A DNA stretch of 64,000 bases from Flavobacterium azooxidireducens (GCF_023195775.1 NZ_CP096205.1:2232001-2296000), one strand, 5' to 3'. Counted from the stretch's first letter, positions 23,296 to 33,374 are shown. A program made the numbers and translations. The notes: generated by a model not told the origin, from the sequence alone.

Positions 23296-23988
23296 ATGAA
23301 ACCCTTCCAACATAAATCCGACATTTTTTTTGATTTAGATCATACCTTGTGGGATTTTGAAAAAAATTCAGCTTTAGCTTTTGAAACCATTTTCAAAAAG
23401 CATCAATTAGAATTGGATTTAGCCATTTTTTTAGAACATTACATTCCTACCAATCTTAAATTTTGGAAATTGTATCGGGAAGAAAAAATTTCGCAAGAAG
23501 ATCTTCGTTATCAACGTTTAAAAGAAGTTTTCGATTTGATGAATCAAGATGTTGCAGATGATTTGATTCACCTTCTTTCCCAAGAATACATTCATTATTT
23601 GCCACAGTTCAATTATTTATATGACGGAGCGATGGAAATTTTAGAGTATTTGCACCCAAAATATAATTTACATATTATCACCAATGGTTTTCAGTCTGTT
23701 CAAGATGGAAAAATGAAAAATTCAAATCTTTTGAAATATTTCAAAACCATTACCAACTCTGAAAGTGCGGGTGTCAAAAAGCCAAATCCGATAATTTTTA
23801 ATTATGCCATTCAATTGGCTAATGCCGAAAAAGATAAGTCTATTATGATTGGTGATAGCTGGGAAGCCGACATTGAAGGAGCAATTAACAGCGGAATTGA
23901 TGCCATTTTTTTTAACGAGTTTAATGCTCCGGTAGAAAATAATTTTCCGCAAGTAAACCATTTATTAGACTTAAAGAATTATCTTTAA
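23296..23988 (+). CDS. HAD hydrolase, YjjG-type noncanonical pyrimidine nucleotidase
   Basis: The 230-residue HAD phosphatase has motif I DIFFDLDHTLWDF with both Asp residues, motif II ITNG after an alpha cap of about 75 residues, motif III Lys in SAGVKKPNPIIF, and motif IV GDSWEADIEGA. The DHTLWDFEKNS pattern and the YHYLPQFNYLYDG-like spacing identify the YjjG subgroup, which dephosphorylates UMP, dUMP and damaged pyrimidine nucleotides. This is probably a house-cleaning enzyme in the cytoplasm. ATG 23296 gives the expected N-terminus. Confidence 0.88.
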   Translation: MKPFQHKSDIFFDLDHTLWDFEKNSALAFETIFKKHQLELDLAIFLEHYIPTNLKFWKLYREEKISQEDLRYQRLKEVFDLMNQDVADDLIHLLSQEYIHYLPQFNYLYDGAMEILEYLHPKYNLHIITNGFQSVQDGKMKNSNLLKYFKTITNSESAGVKKPNPIIFNYAIQLANAEKDKSIMIGDSWEADIEGAINSGIDAIFFNEFNAPVENNFPQVNHLLDLKNYL

Positions 23989-24005
23989 ACTTATTTATTT
24001 TTAAG

Positions 24006-24764
24006 ATGAAAAAATTACTTTTTATAGTTTTATTATTGAGTTCTGTTCAATTGTTTTCTCAAAGTTTGAACGATTATCAATATGTTATAGTTCCAACTAA
24101 ATTTATCGATTTTGATGTAGAAAATCAATACAGATTAAATACGATAACAAAGTTTAATTTAGAAAAAATGGGTTTCATTGCTTTTTATGAAAATTCTGAA
24201 ATTCCAAAGGAAATAATGAATAATAGGTGTGATATTCTTTCAGCTGAAGTTATTAAAGATAATAATCTTTTGTGGACAAGACTTTATGTTGTTTTTAAAG
24301 ATTGTTACGGAAAAGTGGTTCATCAAAGTGAAACAGGAAAAACAAAAGTAAAAGAATTTATAACAGCCTATCCAATAGCTTTAGACGAAGCATTTCAATC
24401 TTTATTCAAGTTGAATTATAAATACAATGGAAAAAAAGTGACTACTACAGAATCTGTTGTACAAGTAACCTTGCCCAAAGAAAATGTTGTAGAAAAAAAA
24501 CCAAATGTAAGTTTGCCCACAACGGTTTCAGAGACAACAGATTATTCTAAATTGTTATTTGCCCAACCAACTGCAAACGGTTATCAATTAGTTGATTCTA
24601 CACCAAAAGTTGTTTATAAATTATTCAAAACAGACAGCCCATCACTATTTTTAGCTCAGAAAGGAAACCAAAATGGTGTCGTTACTTTAAAAGACGGCAG
24701 TTGGTTTTTTGAGTACCAAGAAAATGAAAAAGTGGTTTCGGAGAAATTGGAGATTAAGTTTTAA
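24006..24764 (+). CDS. Exported hypothetical protein of Flavobacteriia type
   Basis: The 252-residue protein has a clear signal peptide (MKKLLFIVLLLSSVQLFSQ). The mature N-terminal domain (LNDYQYVIVPTKFIDFDVENQYRLNTITKFNLEKMGFIAFYE) looks like a conserved alpha/beta fold, seen by memory in many uncharacterised Flavobacteriia proteins. A Thr/Val/Pro-rich linker separates it from a small C-terminal beta domain (FLAQKGNQNGVVTLKDGSWFFEY). It is unlinked in function to its neighbours. Its stop overlaps the end of convergent rarA by four bases. Confidence 0.82.
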   Translation: MKKLLFIVLLLSSVQLFSQSLNDYQYVIVPTKFIDFDVENQYRLNTITKFNLEKMGFIAFYENSEIPKEIMNNRCDILSAEVIKDNNLLWTRLYVVFKDCYGKVVHQSETGKTKVKEFITAYPIALDEAFQSLFKLNYKYNGKKVTTTESVVQVTLPKENVVEKKPNVSLPTTVSETTDYSKLLFAQPTANGYQLVDSTPKVVYKLFKTDSPSLFLAQKGNQNGVVTLKDGSWFFEYQENEKVVSEKLEIKF

Positions 24765-26038
24765 TACCCATACTTATCCTTCCATCGATTCTTTAAAAAA
24801 TTTCGCAACTCTTTTTCTCTCGCATTATTTCCGGGTTCATAAAAAGAAGTATTTTGAATTTCATCTGGAAGAAATTCTTGTTCAGCAAAATTATTTTCAA
24901 AATCATGTGAATATTTATATTCGTCTCCATAACCTAATTCTTTCATCAATTTAGTTGGAGCGTTTCGCAGATGTAACGGAACGGGCAAATCGCCGGTTTG
25001 TTTGACGATTTGTTGAGCTTTTCCAATAGCTAAATAACTCGCATTGCTTTTGGCAGAAGTCGCTAAATATATCGCACATTGACTTAGTAAAATTCTACTT
25101 TCAGGATAGCCAATAGTTGTTACTGCTTGAAAGGTATTATTCGCCATAATCAACGCAGTCGGATTGGCATTACCAATGTCTTCGCTGGCTAAAATGAGCA
25201 TTCTTCGGGCAATGAATTTCACGTCTTCGCCACCTTCAATCATTCTGGCTAACCAATACACCGCACCATTTGGGTCGCTTCCGCGAATGGATTTGATGAA
25301 AGCCGAAACAATATCATAATGTTGTTCGCCCGTTTTGTCATATAAAACCGTGTTCTTTTGAACCAATTGCATCACTTTTTCATTCGTGATTTCAATGTAA
25401 TCTTCTTCGGTCGCATTAACAATTAACTCAAAAATATTCAGCAATTTTCTTCCGTCACCACCGGAAAGTCGCAAAAGAGCTTCGGTTTCTGTTAAGGTAA
25501 TTTGTTTGGTTTTTAAAATCTCGTCTTGCTCAATCGCTCGGTGCAAAAGCTGTTCTAAATCATCTTTGGAAAATGCATTTAGCACATACACCTGACATCT
25601 TGACAATAGAGCAGGGATGACTTCAAAACTTGGATTTTCAGTCGTGGCTCCAATTAATGTAATCCATCCTTTTTCGACTGCGGCTAACAACGAATCTTGT
25701 TGTGATTTGCTAAAACGATGAATCTCATCAATAAACAAAATCGGGTTTTTGGCTGTGAATAATCCACCACTCATTTTTGCTTTTTCAATGACTTCGCGAA
25801 TGTCTTTAACCCCCGAATTAATGGCACTCAACGTAAAAAACGGACGTTTACTTTCCTGAGCCATAATTTGAGCTAAGGTCGTTTTTCCGGTTCCGGGCGG
25901 TCCCCATAAAATTAAACTCGGAATGATTCCTTTGGCAATTTGATGCGTCAACGAACCTTGTTCGCCAACCAAATGCAACTGACTAATGTATTCCGATAAA
26001 TGTTGTGGCCGGATGCGTTCGGCAAGTGGTGCTTCCAT
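24761..26038 (-). CDS. rarA: Replication-associated recombination protein A (MgsA/RarA AAA+ ATPase)
   Basis: The 425-residue clamp-loader-like AAA+ ATPase has Walker [10 protein letters not shown] at residues 46-54, Walker [11 protein letters not shown] near 101-110, sensor 1 [13 protein letters not shown], the arginine finger in LLSRCQVY, and the RarA C-terminal region ([32 protein letters not shown]). RarA acts at stalled replication forks. The N-terminus [24 protein letters not shown] is diagnostic. It is divergent from the rhomboid gene by about 60 bases. Confidence 0.95.
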   Translation of the reverse strand: MEAPLAERIRPQHLSEYISQLHLVGEQGSLTHQIAKGIIPSLILWGPPGTGKTTLAQIMAQESKRPFFTLSAINSGVKDIREVIEKAKMSGGLFTAKNPILFIDEIHRFSKSQQDSLLAAVEKGWITLIGATTENPSFEVIPALLSRCQVYVLNAFSKDDLEQLLHRAIEQDEILKTKQITLTETEALLRLSGGDGRKLLNIFELIVNATEEDYIEITNEKVMQLVQKNTVLYDKTGEQHYDIVSAFIKSIRGSDPNGAVYWLARMIEGGEDVKFIARRMLILASEDIGNANPTALIMANNTFQAVTTIGYPESRILLSQCAIYLATSAKSNASYLAIGKAQQIVKQTGDLPVPLHLRNAPTKLMKELGYGDEYKYSHDFENNFAEQEFLPDEIQNTSFYEPGNNAREKELRNFLKNRWKDKYGY

Positions 26039-26100
26039 GGTGTAAAAATACTCATTTCTGACAAAAAAGCACTATTTTCGTTTTGGATGTGTTTTTGATA

Positions 26101-26868
26101 ATGAATTTTGATATGAAACAAAACTCCTTTATTTTTTCAACTTCAGTCGTTGCTTGGCCCTTATTTTTTGTATTGGCTTTGTGGATTGTTTTTTGGGTAG
26201 AAGTTCGATTCAAAATCGATTTGGGCATTTATGGTATTTTACCAAGAACAGTCAGCGGATTAAAAGGCGTTATTTTGAGTCCGTTTTTACACGGCGACAT
26301 CAAACATTTGTATAACAATTCGATTCCGTTATTATTTTTAATTGCGGTTTTGCGTTATTTCTACAGAGAAGTTTCGTTGCAAGTTTTAGTGTTTGGTATT
26401 TTAATTTCCGGACTCGGAACATGGTTAATTGGTAGAGAAAGTTACCATATTGGTGCTAGTGGATTGATTTATGTTTTAGTCAGTTTTATTTTCTTCAAAG
26501 GAATTCAAACCAAACATTATCGGTTAGTCGCACTTTCATTAGTTATCGTGATGTTATATGGCGGAATGATTTGGTATATTTTTCCGGAAGTCGAAAACGG
26601 CATTTCGTGGGAAGGTCATTTGGCCGGATTCATCACCGGATTTTTATTTTCACTTTTATACAAAGCCGAAAAGTATAAAAAACCAATTCGTTACGACTGG
26701 GAAAAACCGGATTTTAATCCTGAAAATGATCCGTTTATGAAACATTTTGATGAAAATGGAAATTTCGTAAATACTCCAAAACCGGAAGAATTAGAAGTAG
26801 AGTACACGTTTTTCAACATTGATGAAAATGTGTTTTATGAATTTAAATCGGAGAAAGAGAAGGAATGA
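26101..26868 (+). CDS. Rhomboid family intramembrane serine protease
   Basis: The protein has about 255 residues with six or so membrane helices. The catalytic dyad is visible as Ser120 in HIGASGLIY and His173 in WEGHLAGFITG, numbered from ATG 26101; the HLYNNSIPLLFL segment carries the oxyanion-hole type H..N motif. Rhomboids cut substrates within or next to the membrane. A soluble 60-residue tail follows the last helix. ATG 26101 and 26113 are both possible starts; a TTG at 26083 is less likely. The substrate is unknown. A 35-base palindrome follows the gene. Confidence 0.9.
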   Translation: MNFDMKQNSFIFSTSVVAWPLFFVLALWIVFWVEVRFKIDLGIYGILPRTVSGLKGVILSPFLHGDIKHLYNNSIPLLFLIAVLRYFYREVSLQVLVFGILISGLGTWLIGRESYHIGASGLIYVLVSFIFFKGIQTKHYRLVALSLVIVMLYGGMIWYIFPEVENGISWEGHLAGFITGFLFSLLYKAEKYKKPIRYDWEKPDFNPENDPFMKHFDENGNFVNTPKPEELEVEYTFFNIDENVFYEFKSEKEKE

Positions 26869-26885
26869 TTTGTTTTAGATTTTTC

Positions 26886-26920
26886 TACACCTGACAGGTT
26901 TTTAAAACCTGTCAGGTGTA
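26886..26920. repeat. 35-bp near-perfect palindrome between rhomboid and rlmB genes
   Basis: TACACCTGACAGGTTTT, one T, then AAAACCTGTCAGGTGTA: 17-bp perfect arms around a single base. Placed between two convergent stops, it can serve as a bidirectional terminator for both genes (T4-5 internal). The sequence also has the look of a dispersed REP-like element, which I recall from other Bacteroidetes. Confidence 0.85.
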
Positions 26921-26937
26921 AGAGATTATCAAGTTTA

Positions 26938-27672
26938 TTATCTTCTCTGCCTCACCACTTCATATAAAAAAGCTCCGCAAGCAACCGAAACATTCAATGA
27001 AGCAATTGTGCCAAACATCGGTAATTTAGCTTTTTCATCTACAATTTTTAAAACAGATGGATTAATGCCTCTGTCTTCACTTCCCATAATAATCGCTAAC
27101 GGTTCATTAAGTGCTAAATCATAAATAGCATCATCTGTTTTTTCAGTGGCTGCAATGGTTTTGATTCCTGAGCCTTGAAGGTAAAAAATGGCATCTTTAA
27201 TATGTTCCACTTTACAAATCGGCACATTAAAAACGGCACCGGCACTGGTTTTTACCGTATCTCCGTTCACGGGAGCGGCACCTTGTTTGCCAATGATGAT
27301 TCCATCCACACCTGTACATTCTGCCGTTCGGATGATTGCACCAAAATTTCTGGCGTCCGAAAGTTGATCTAATATAAGAAATAGAGGAGTTTTACCACTT
27401 TCCAACACATTGGAAATTAAACTTTCTAAATCGTGAAAATTTACAGGAGCAATAGTTGCCACGGCACCTTGATGATTTTTTGAAGTAAGACGATTTAATT
27501 TTTCAACAGGAACGTAAGTGAAATTCACTTTATGTGATTTCATCACTTTCATTAATTCACGCATTAAGTCGCCTTGAATATCTTTTTGTAAAAATACTTT
27601 GTCGATTTCTTTTCCTGCCTGAATTGCTTCAATAATCGCTCTAATTCCAAAAATTTGATTGTCTTTTTCCAT
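26938..27672 (-). CDS. rlmB: 23S rRNA (guanosine-2251-2'-O)-methyltransferase RlmB
   Basis: A 244-residue SPOUT methyltransferase. An N-terminal L30e-like substrate-binding domain (IFGIRAIIEAIQAGKEIDKVFLQKD) precedes the knotted catalytic domain with motif 1 LILDQLSDARNFGAIIRTAECTG, motif 2 LAIIMGSEDRGI and motif 3 LNVSVACGAFLYEVVRQR. It methylates G2251 in the P loop of 23S rRNA. The length is normal. The start at 27670-27672 (MEKDNQIFG) is about 30 bases from the end of the upstream outer membrane protein gene on the same strand. Confidence 0.94.
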   Translation of the reverse strand: MEKDNQIFGIRAIIEAIQAGKEIDKVFLQKDIQGDLMRELMKVMKSHKVNFTYVPVEKLNRLTSKNHQGAVATIAPVNFHDLESLISNVLESGKTPLFLILDQLSDARNFGAIIRTAECTGVDGIIIGKQGAAPVNGDTVKTSAGAVFNVPICKVEHIKDAIFYLQGSGIKTIAATEKTDDAIYDLALNEPLAIIMGSEDRGINPSVLKIVDEKAKLPMFGTIASLNVSVACGAFLYEVVRQRR

Positions 27673-27701
27673 GCGGCAAAGGTATGATTAGTTTTGATAA
27701 A

Positions 27702-29375
27702 CTAAAAATTTGTCCTAAAACTAATATGCACAATCGAATTGGAGAGTTTAATCTCCTGATTGCCCACACTACCATTGGCATAAACCAAATTAAAAAGTCC
27801 ATTTTTGGTAAGAAGTCCAAAACCAAAACCTAATCCAAGCAACGAATCGCTAAAATCAGTAGTTTGATCCTGATAATAACCATAATCAATAATCGAATGC
27901 ACATACATTCCGGAAGACAAAACATAACGGTATTCCGTTAGAATAGACGAAAATAAATTTCCTTGTAAACTATTTTCATTAAAACCCCGAATCGAATTAA
28001 TTCCGCCAAAGCGATGCAATTCATTCACAATAAAAGAATCGCTTTTGAGGTAATAACTTTGCGATTTCAGATGCACAATGTTTTTAGCGTTCAAATACAC
28101 GTTATGCCTTAGTTCTAACTGACCAAACAACTGACTTTGTGAATCGGTTTTAGAATCCCTGCTTCCTAAACCAACTTTTAAATGCAAAGCAGTTTTTTCC
28201 GGAAACAAAAAATCATCGGTTTTAAAATCGGTATATTCAAACTGTCCGGTTACGAACGAGTTTTTAAAATCACTAATAAAACTCGAATTGGTGTTCTGAA
28301 TATCACTTGATTCGGTGGACTGATAACCCAAATAAACTCTCGTATTATATGTAAAAAGATAACCCAAATCAATCGAAGTACGCGTGTTTTGAAAAGTACT
28401 GTCTTGCTTAAAAATCTGTAATTCCGTTTTTAATCCCAACGAACTTTTAAACAGATACGGAATTTGCAAACCGGCATTAAACGTAGTTTGTTCGTTACCG
28501 TCGCTTTTCCAAAATAGCGAAAACTGTTCGCCGGAATTCAAAAGGTTGTGCAAAAGCAAATCAACATAACCATTAAAATTTATTTTTCCTCCCTCGTCAT
28601 TATTAAAACCTACAAAACCATCAAATCGATTGGCTTTGGCTTTTTCTAAATAAACATACACTTTGGTAGAATCTTGTGTAAACAAAATTTCAGGATATTT
28701 CGTTTGCCGCACAAATCTGAATCCTTCTACGGTTTTATAAAGTTTTTCTAAATTCGATTGATTAAACGTTTGTTTGGCATACATTTTTTTTAAATTGATC
28801 CGATGACTTTCCGGAAACTTCTCAAAACCTTCAACAACAATGTCGTTTAGAGCTCTTTGTTTGTTTGGTTTTATCATTAAATCAGCATACAGACTATTTT
28901 CTTGCGTTCTAAAATTTTCTAATTTCAACTGAGCTAATGAAAAACCGGTCGCTTCCAAACGTTTTAAAATACCGGACATAAAAGGTTCCACATTTTCAAT
29001 CGGAAGCTTTAATTCTCCATTATCCACCTCAAAATCATCATTTAAAAAAGCCAACATTTCTTTACCTATATATATATGTAGGTGAGAAGTTCTTTTTCCC
29101 AACCTATATTTAAAAAGAAAAGTAGAATCGTTTGCTTTTTTATTACTCAGGTTTTCGCTTTCCAAATAACCTAATTCAAAAAGTTTTTTGCTTAACAGTT
29201 TCGTTTCATCCAACACACCTTTTGCATTCACAAATTGTTTGGCATAACCAATCGAATCAATTTTTTTTGTTTCTTCAGTAGTCGAACCTTCGATGGTTAA
29301 ATAGACATTTTGAGCCTTTCCAAAACAGAAAACCAATACAAACAACACGATAAATAAAAGCCTTTTCAAAACCAT
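27702..29375 (-). CDS. BamA/Omp85-superfamily outer membrane protein
   Basis: The 557-residue protein starts at ATG 29373-29375 with a signal peptide (MVLKRLLFIVLFVLVFCFGKAQ); the frame extends 24 codons further but into repeat DNA. POTRA-like sequence follows (about residues 140-250: ALNDIVVEGFEKFPESHRINLKKMY). The C-terminal half is an Omp85 barrel containing GGINSIRGFNENSLQG, the conserved RGF loop of BamA/TamA proteins, and ends in aromatic HISFRTNF. It is shorter than true BamA, so a TamA-like or specialised translocation role is more likely. It lies upstream of rlmB on the same strand. Confidence 0.85.
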   Translation of the reverse strand: MVLKRLLFIVLFVLVFCFGKAQNVYLTIEGSTTEETKKIDSIGYAKQFVNAKGVLDETKLLSKKLFELGYLESENLSNKKANDSTFLFKYRLGKRTSHLHIYIGKEMLAFLNDDFEVDNGELKLPIENVEPFMSGILKRLEATGFSLAQLKLENFRTQENSLYADLMIKPNKQRALNDIVVEGFEKFPESHRINLKKMYAKQTFNQSNLEKLYKTVEGFRFVRQTKYPEILFTQDSTKVYVYLEKAKANRFDGFVGFNNDEGGKINFNGYVDLLLHNLLNSGEQFSLFWKSDGNEQTTFNAGLQIPYLFKSSLGLKTELQIFKQDSTFQNTRTSIDLGYLFTYNTRVYLGYQSTESSDIQNTNSSFISDFKNSFVTGQFEYTDFKTDDFLFPEKTALHLKVGLGSRDSKTDSQSQLFGQLELRHNVYLNAKNIVHLKSQSYYLKSDSFIVNELHRFGGINSIRGFNENSLQGNLFSSILTEYRYVLSSGMYVHSIIDYGYYQDQTTDFSDSLLGLGFGFGLLTKNGLFNLVYANGSVGNQEIKLSNSIVHISFRTNF

Positions 29376-29420
29376 TTTAATTTCGATAAAAGTAACGCAA
29401 AAAAAGGAGATATGGTATAA

Positions 29421-29565
29421 GGGCCTTTTTCCTGCTTTCCATTCCAAGTCCGTTTGTTGGGGTTGGTTCGGCTAAGCTCCGCCAAGAGCTCCTACTGTCG
29501 CTTTGGCAAAGCAAGCCTCACACAACCCCAACAAGCCAGGCTTTCCATTTCAATCAGGGGCAGGG
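29421..29565. repeat. Modular intergenic element, copy 2
   Basis: This fills part of the 497-base gap 29376-29872. Ends: TGCTTTCCATTCCAAGTCC on the left, AGGCTTTCCATTTCAATCAG on the right. The variable centre contains a perfect 12-bp inverted pair TTGTTGGGGTTG / CAACCCCAACAA (29454-29465 with 29523-29534) plus an inner GGCTAAGCTCC...GGCAAAGC stretch. Compare 2224-2382 and 47166-47276. Confidence 0.75.
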
Positions 29566-29623
29566 GTGTGGCAAATATCAATTTCAATTTCAATATCAAA
29601 TATCAAATTCAAAAAATTTCAAA

Positions 29624-29751
29624 ACTCCCAACTCCCAACTTCCAACTTCCAACTTCCATCTCCCATCTTCCATCTTCCATCTTCCATCTCCCAACTCCCA
29701 ACTCCCATCTCCCATCTCCCATCTTCCATCTTCCATCTTCCATCTTCCATC
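29624..29751. repeat. Heptamer tandem repeat upstream of rpsL
   Basis: About 18 head-to-tail 7-base units that alternate among CCAACTT, CCAACTC, CCATCTT and CCATCTC. Because the unit length is not a multiple of three and stops are absent, it is open in several frames on both strands; these are not genes. It ends 39 bases before the rpsL promoter. Confidence 0.88.
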
Positions 29752-29789
29752 AAAAAAATCCAACTCAAACAAAATAAATAAATTATGAT

Positions 29790-29819
29790 TTGTTTTAACA
29801 AAAAAAAGTACTACATTTG
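29790..29819 (+). promoter_or_regulatory. Promoter of the str operon (rpsL-rpsG-fusA-rpsJ)
   Basis: TTG (29790-29792), a 19-base spacer, then TACATTTG (29812-29819) match the Bacteroidetes -33/-7 consensus exactly. It implies a leader of about 47 bases before the rpsL ATG. Confidence 0.85.
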
Positions 29820-29872
29820 CAACCCCTTAAAATAGGGTAATTTTAAAAACATAGAAATTTTTAGTATTAATT

Positions 29873-30277
29873 ATGCCAACAATTCAACAATTAGTAAGAA
29901 CAGGGAGAGCCCAAATAACTAAGAAGAGTAAATCGGCTGCTTTAGATTCTTGTCCTCAAAGAAGAGGTGTGTGTACTCGTGTTTATACAACGACTCCAAA
30001 AAAACCAAACTCAGCGATGAGAAAAGTTGCAAGGGTTCGTTTAACAAACGGAAACGAGGTAAATGCATACATTCCTGGAGAAGGGCACAATCTACAAGAG
30101 CACTCGATAGTATTAGTTAGAGGCGGAAGGGTAAAAGATTTACCAGGTGTTAGATACCATATCGTACGTGGTGCGTTAGATACTGCTGGAGTAGCAGGTC
30201 GTACGCAACGTCGTTCAAAATATGGAGCAAAACGTCCTAAACCAGGTCAAGCAGCTGCACCCGCAAAGAAAAAGTAA
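29873..30277 (+). CDS. rpsL: 30S ribosomal protein S12
   Basis: The 134-residue decoding-site protein of the small subunit. The [16 protein letters not shown] and [28 protein letters not shown] segments are conserved. The streptomycin position in TTPKKPNSA is Lys, the wild-type sensitive state. The C-terminus is extended by an Ala/Lys tail ([12 protein letters not shown]). It is first in the ribosomal cluster and is followed by rpsG after 23 bases. Confidence 0.97.
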   Translation: MPTIQQLVRTGRAQITKKSKSAALDSCPQRRGVCTRVYTTTPKKPNSAMRKVARVRLTNGNEVNAYIPGEGHNLQEHSIVLVRGGRVKDLPGVRYHIVRGALDTAGVAGRTQRRSKYGAKRPKPGQAAAPAKKK

Positions 30278-30300
30278 TTAGAAACTTTTAAAGAAAAGAC

Positions 30301-30777
30301 ATGAGAAAAAGACAGGCCAAAAAAAGACCTCTTTTACCAGATCCAAAATTCAATGATCAATTGGTAACACGTTTTGTAAACAACTTAATGTGGGATGGTA
30401 AGAAATCTACCGCTTTCAAAGTATTCTATGATGCTTTAGAAATAGTAGAAACAAAAAAGCAAGATGCTGAAAAATCTGCTTTAGAAGTATGGAAAGATGG
30501 TTTAACAAACGTTATGCCACACGTAGAAGTTCGTTCACGTAGAGTGGGTGGAGCTACCTTCCAAATTCCAATGCAAATTCGTCCGGATAGAAAGATTTCC
30601 TACGCTATCAAATGGATGATTCTTTATGCAAGAAGAAGAAACGAAAAATCAATGGCAGCTAAATTAGCTTCAGAAATTTTGGCAGCAGCTAAAGAAGAAG
30701 GAGCAGCAGTTAAGAAAAGAATGGACACGCACAAAATGGCAGAAGCTAACAAAGCGTTCTCTCACTTTAGATTTTAA
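30301..30777 (+). CDS. rpsG: 30S ribosomal protein S7
   Basis: A 158-residue primary 16S rRNA binder of the small-subunit head. It opens [19 protein letters not shown] and carries the conserved [19 protein letters not shown] and [17 protein letters not shown] segments, ending [15 protein letters not shown]. It is placed between rpsL and fusA as in other bacteria. In E. coli S7 represses this operon; no equivalent site was identified here. Confidence 0.97.
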   Translation: MRKRQAKKRPLLPDPKFNDQLVTRFVNNLMWDGKKSTAFKVFYDALEIVETKKQDAEKSALEVWKDGLTNVMPHVEVRSRRVGGATFQIPMQIRPDRKISYAIKWMILYARRRNEKSMAAKLASEILAAAKEEGAAVKKRMDTHKMAEANKAFSHFRF

Positions 30778-30787
30778 TTCATAAGAA

Positions 30788-32944
30788 ATGGCTAGAGATT
30801 TAAAATACACAAGAAATATCGGAATTGCAGCTCACATTGATGCAGGTAAAACTACAACAACAGAGCGTATTCTATTTTATACCGGAAAATCACACAAAAT
30901 TGGTGAAGTACACGATGGTGCTGCAACAATGGACTGGATGGCACAAGAGCAAGAAAGAGGTATTACCATTACTTCTGCTGCAACTACTTGTGAATGGAAT
31001 TTTCCAACCAATCAAGGAAAACCAACAGCGGAATCAAAACCGTATCACTTTAATATTATTGATACTCCCGGACACGTGGATTTTACCGTTGAGGTAAATC
31101 GTTCACTTCGTGTACTTGACGGCTTAGTATTCTTGTTTAGTGCAGTGGATGGTGTTGAGCCACAATCTGAAACAAACTGGAGACTTGCTGATCAATACCG
31201 AGTACCAAGAATGGGATTTGTTAACAAAATGGACCGTCAAGGGTCTAACTTCTTAGGGGTTTGTCAACAAGTTAGAGATATGTTGAAATCAAATGCGGTT
31301 GCAATCACATTGCCAATCGGAGATGAAATCGATTTTAAAGGAGTTGTGGATTTAGTTAAAAACCAAGCTATTGTTTGGCATGACGAAACACAAGGAGCAA
31401 CTTTTGATATCGTTGATATTCCAGCTGATATGGTTGACGAAGTAAAACAATACCGTTCCATTCTTATTGAAGCGGTTGCGGATTATGATGAAAACTTGTT
31501 AGACAAGTATATGGAGGACGAAAACTCTATTACTGAAGACGAAATTAACAATGCATTACGTGCAGCAACAATCGACATGGCTATCATTCCTATGATTGCC
31601 GGATCTTCTTTCAAAAACAAAGGAGTTCAGTTTATGTTAGATGCTGTTTGTAAATATTTACCATCTCCAATGGATAAAGAAGGTATTGTTGGGATTAACC
31701 CTGACGATAAAGATTTATTGGAAGAAGATCAAAGAAAAATTTTACGTAAACCGGATGTTAAAGAGCCATTCGCTGCTTTGGCATTTAAAATTGCTACTGA
31801 CCCTTATGTTGGTCGTTTAGCTTTCTTCCGTGCCTATTCAGGTCGTTTAGATGCAGGTTCTTACGTATTAAATACTCGTTCAGACAACAAAGAGCGAATT
31901 TCACGTATCTATCAAATGCACGCCAACAAACAAAACCCAATCGAATATATCGAAGCAGGTGACATTGGTGCAGCAGTAGGATTTAAGGATATCAAAACAG
32001 GAGATACATTGTGTGATGAAAAACACCCAATCATTCTTGAGTCAATGAAATTCCCTGATCCGGTAATTGGTATCGCGATTGAGCCTAAAACAAAAGCTGA
32101 CGTTGATAAAATGGGTATGGCTTTAGCTAAATTGGCTGAAGAAGATCCAACATTTACGGTTAGAACAGATGAAGCTTCCGGACAAACTATCATTTCAGGA
32201 ATGGGAGAGTTACACTTAGACATTCTTGTAGATCGTATGAAAAGAGAATTCAAAGTTGAAGTTAACCAAGGTGAGCCACAAGTAGAATATAAAGAAGCTT
32301 TCACAAAATCAGCACAACACAGAGAAACTTACAAAAAGCAATCGGGTGGACGTGGTAAATTTGGTGATATCGTATTCAAACTTGGGCCAGCTGACGAAGT
32401 TGACGGAAAACCATTTGTAGGTCTTCAGTTTGTGAATGAAGTAAAAGGAGGTAACGTTCCTAAAGAATATATCCCTTCAGTTGAAAAAGGTTTCAGAGAA
32501 GCTATGAAAGCAGGACCTCTTGCAGGTTATACTGTAGATAGTTTAAAAGTTACACTTTTAGACGGATCTTTCCACCCTGTGGATTCGGATGCATTATCTT
32601 TCGAATTGGCTGCAAAAATGGGTTACAAAGAGGTTGCTAAGGCTGCCGGAGCTGTAATTCTTGAGCCAATCATGAAAATCGAAGTAATTACTCCGGAAGA
32701 AAACATGGGTGATATCGTAGGAGATTTGAACAGAAGAAGAGGTCAAGTGAATGATATGGGCGACAGAAATGGAGCTAAAACTATCAAAGCAAATGTGCCT
32801 TTATCTGAAATGTTTGGTTATGTAACTACTTTAAGAACATTGTCTTCTGGTAGAGCAACTTCAACAATGGAATTTTCACATTACGAACAAACTCCTTCAA
32901 ACATCTCTGAAGAAGTTATCAAAAAAGCAAAAGGTAACGCTTAA
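30788..32944 (+). CDS. fusA: Elongation factor G
   Basis: The 718-residue GTPase moves tRNAs and mRNA during elongation. G1 [15 protein letters not shown]2/switch [15 protein letters not shown]3 DTPGHVDFT and G4 NKMDRQGSN are intact; domains II-V follow, with [13 protein letters not shown] in domain IV and [27 protein letters not shown] in domain V. An insertion after switch I ([18 protein letters not shown]) is typical of Bacteroidetes EF-G. It lies 10 bases after rpsG and 11 before rpsJ. Confidence 0.97.
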   Translation: MARDLKYTRNIGIAAHIDAGKTTTTERILFYTGKSHKIGEVHDGAATMDWMAQEQERGITITSAATTCEWNFPTNQGKPTAESKPYHFNIIDTPGHVDFTVEVNRSLRVLDGLVFLFSAVDGVEPQSETNWRLADQYRVPRMGFVNKMDRQGSNFLGVCQQVRDMLKSNAVAITLPIGDEIDFKGVVDLVKNQAIVWHDETQGATFDIVDIPADMVDEVKQYRSILIEAVADYDENLLDKYMEDENSITEDEINNALRAATIDMAIIPMIAGSSFKNKGVQFMLDAVCKYLPSPMDKEGIVGINPDDKDLLEEDQRKILRKPDVKEPFAALAFKIATDPYVGRLAFFRAYSGRLDAGSYVLNTRSDNKERISRIYQMHANKQNPIEYIEAGDIGAAVGFKDIKTGDTLCDEKHPIILESMKFPDPVIGIAIEPKTKADVDKMGMALAKLAEEDPTFTVRTDEASGQTIISGMGELHLDILVDRMKREFKVEVNQGEPQVEYKEAFTKSAQHRETYKKQSGGRGKFGDIVFKLGPADEVDGKPFVGLQFVNEVKGGNVPKEYIPSVEKGFREAMKAGPLAGYTVDSLKVTLLDGSFHPVDSDALSFELAAKMGYKEVAKAAGAVILEPIMKIEVITPEENMGDIVGDLNRRRGQVNDMGDRNGAKTIKANVPLSEMFGYVTTLRTLSSGRATSTMEFSHYEQTPSNISEEVIKKAKGNA

Positions 32945-32955
32945 TTCTAACGAAA

Positions 32956-33261
32956 ATGAGTCAAAAAATCAGAATAAAATTAAAATCTTACGATCACATG
33001 TTGGTGGATAAATCAGCAGAAAAAATCGTAAAAACGGTAAAAAGTACCGGAGCTGTGGTAACTGGACCAATTCCATTACCTACGCACAAAAAAATATTCA
33101 CAGTATTACGTTCTCCACACGTTAACAAAAAAGCGAGAGAGCAGTTTGAAGTGAGTTCATACAAAAGATTGTTAGATATCTATTCTTCTTCTTCTAAAAC
33201 TATTGATGCTCTAATGAAATTAGAGTTACCAAGTGGTGTAGAAGTTGAAATCAAAGTGTGA
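32956..33261 (+). CDS. rpsJ: 30S ribosomal protein S10
   Basis: The 101-residue S10, with [29 protein letters not shown] and the [25 protein letters not shown] loop, is complete. Here it is attached to the end of the str operon, as is usual in Bacteroidetes. A 113-base gap with a strong hairpin separates it from rplC, so the S10-operon genes may have their own control. Confidence 0.97.
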   Translation: MSQKIRIKLKSYDHMLVDKSAEKIVKTVKSTGAVVTGPIPLPTHKKIFTVLRSPHVNKKAREQFEVSSYKRLLDIYSSSSKTIDALMKLELPSGVEVEIKV

Positions 33262-33279
33262 TAAATGTACAAAGATGAA

Positions 33280-33318
33280 AGTATTAAGTGTTAAGATATC
33301 CTCTTAATGCTTAATACT
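33280..33318 (+). promoter_or_regulatory. Strong hairpin between rpsJ and rplC
   Basis: AGTATTAAGTGTTAAGA (33280-33296) pairs fully with TCTTAATGCTTAATACT (33302-33318) around a TATCC loop; 17 pairs include two G-U wobbles. A further CTTAATAC follows at 33323-33330. There is no T tract immediately after, so it is not a simple terminator. It could be an attenuator or protein-binding leader for the rplC unit, or another short-word repeat (AGTATTAAG). Confidence 0.6.
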
Positions 33319-33374
33319 CTTGTCTTAATACAAAACAAAAAAGAATTTTTTTAATCATTTATAAATAGTTTAAT

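Noticed and set aside
24709..24954. 81-codon plus-strand frame over the end of rarA
   Set aside because: Antisense to rarA and out of frame with the exported hypothetical gene; no start signal.
29454..29801. Three overlapping open frames on both strands upstream of rpsL
   Set aside because: They are by-products of the heptamer repeat, which lacks stops in several frames (repeating LPTPNSHLPS- and WEMEDGRWKM-like peptides).
31912..32304. 130-codon antisense frame within fusA
   Set aside because: Antisense shadow of a highly conserved gene with biased codons; no promoter seen.
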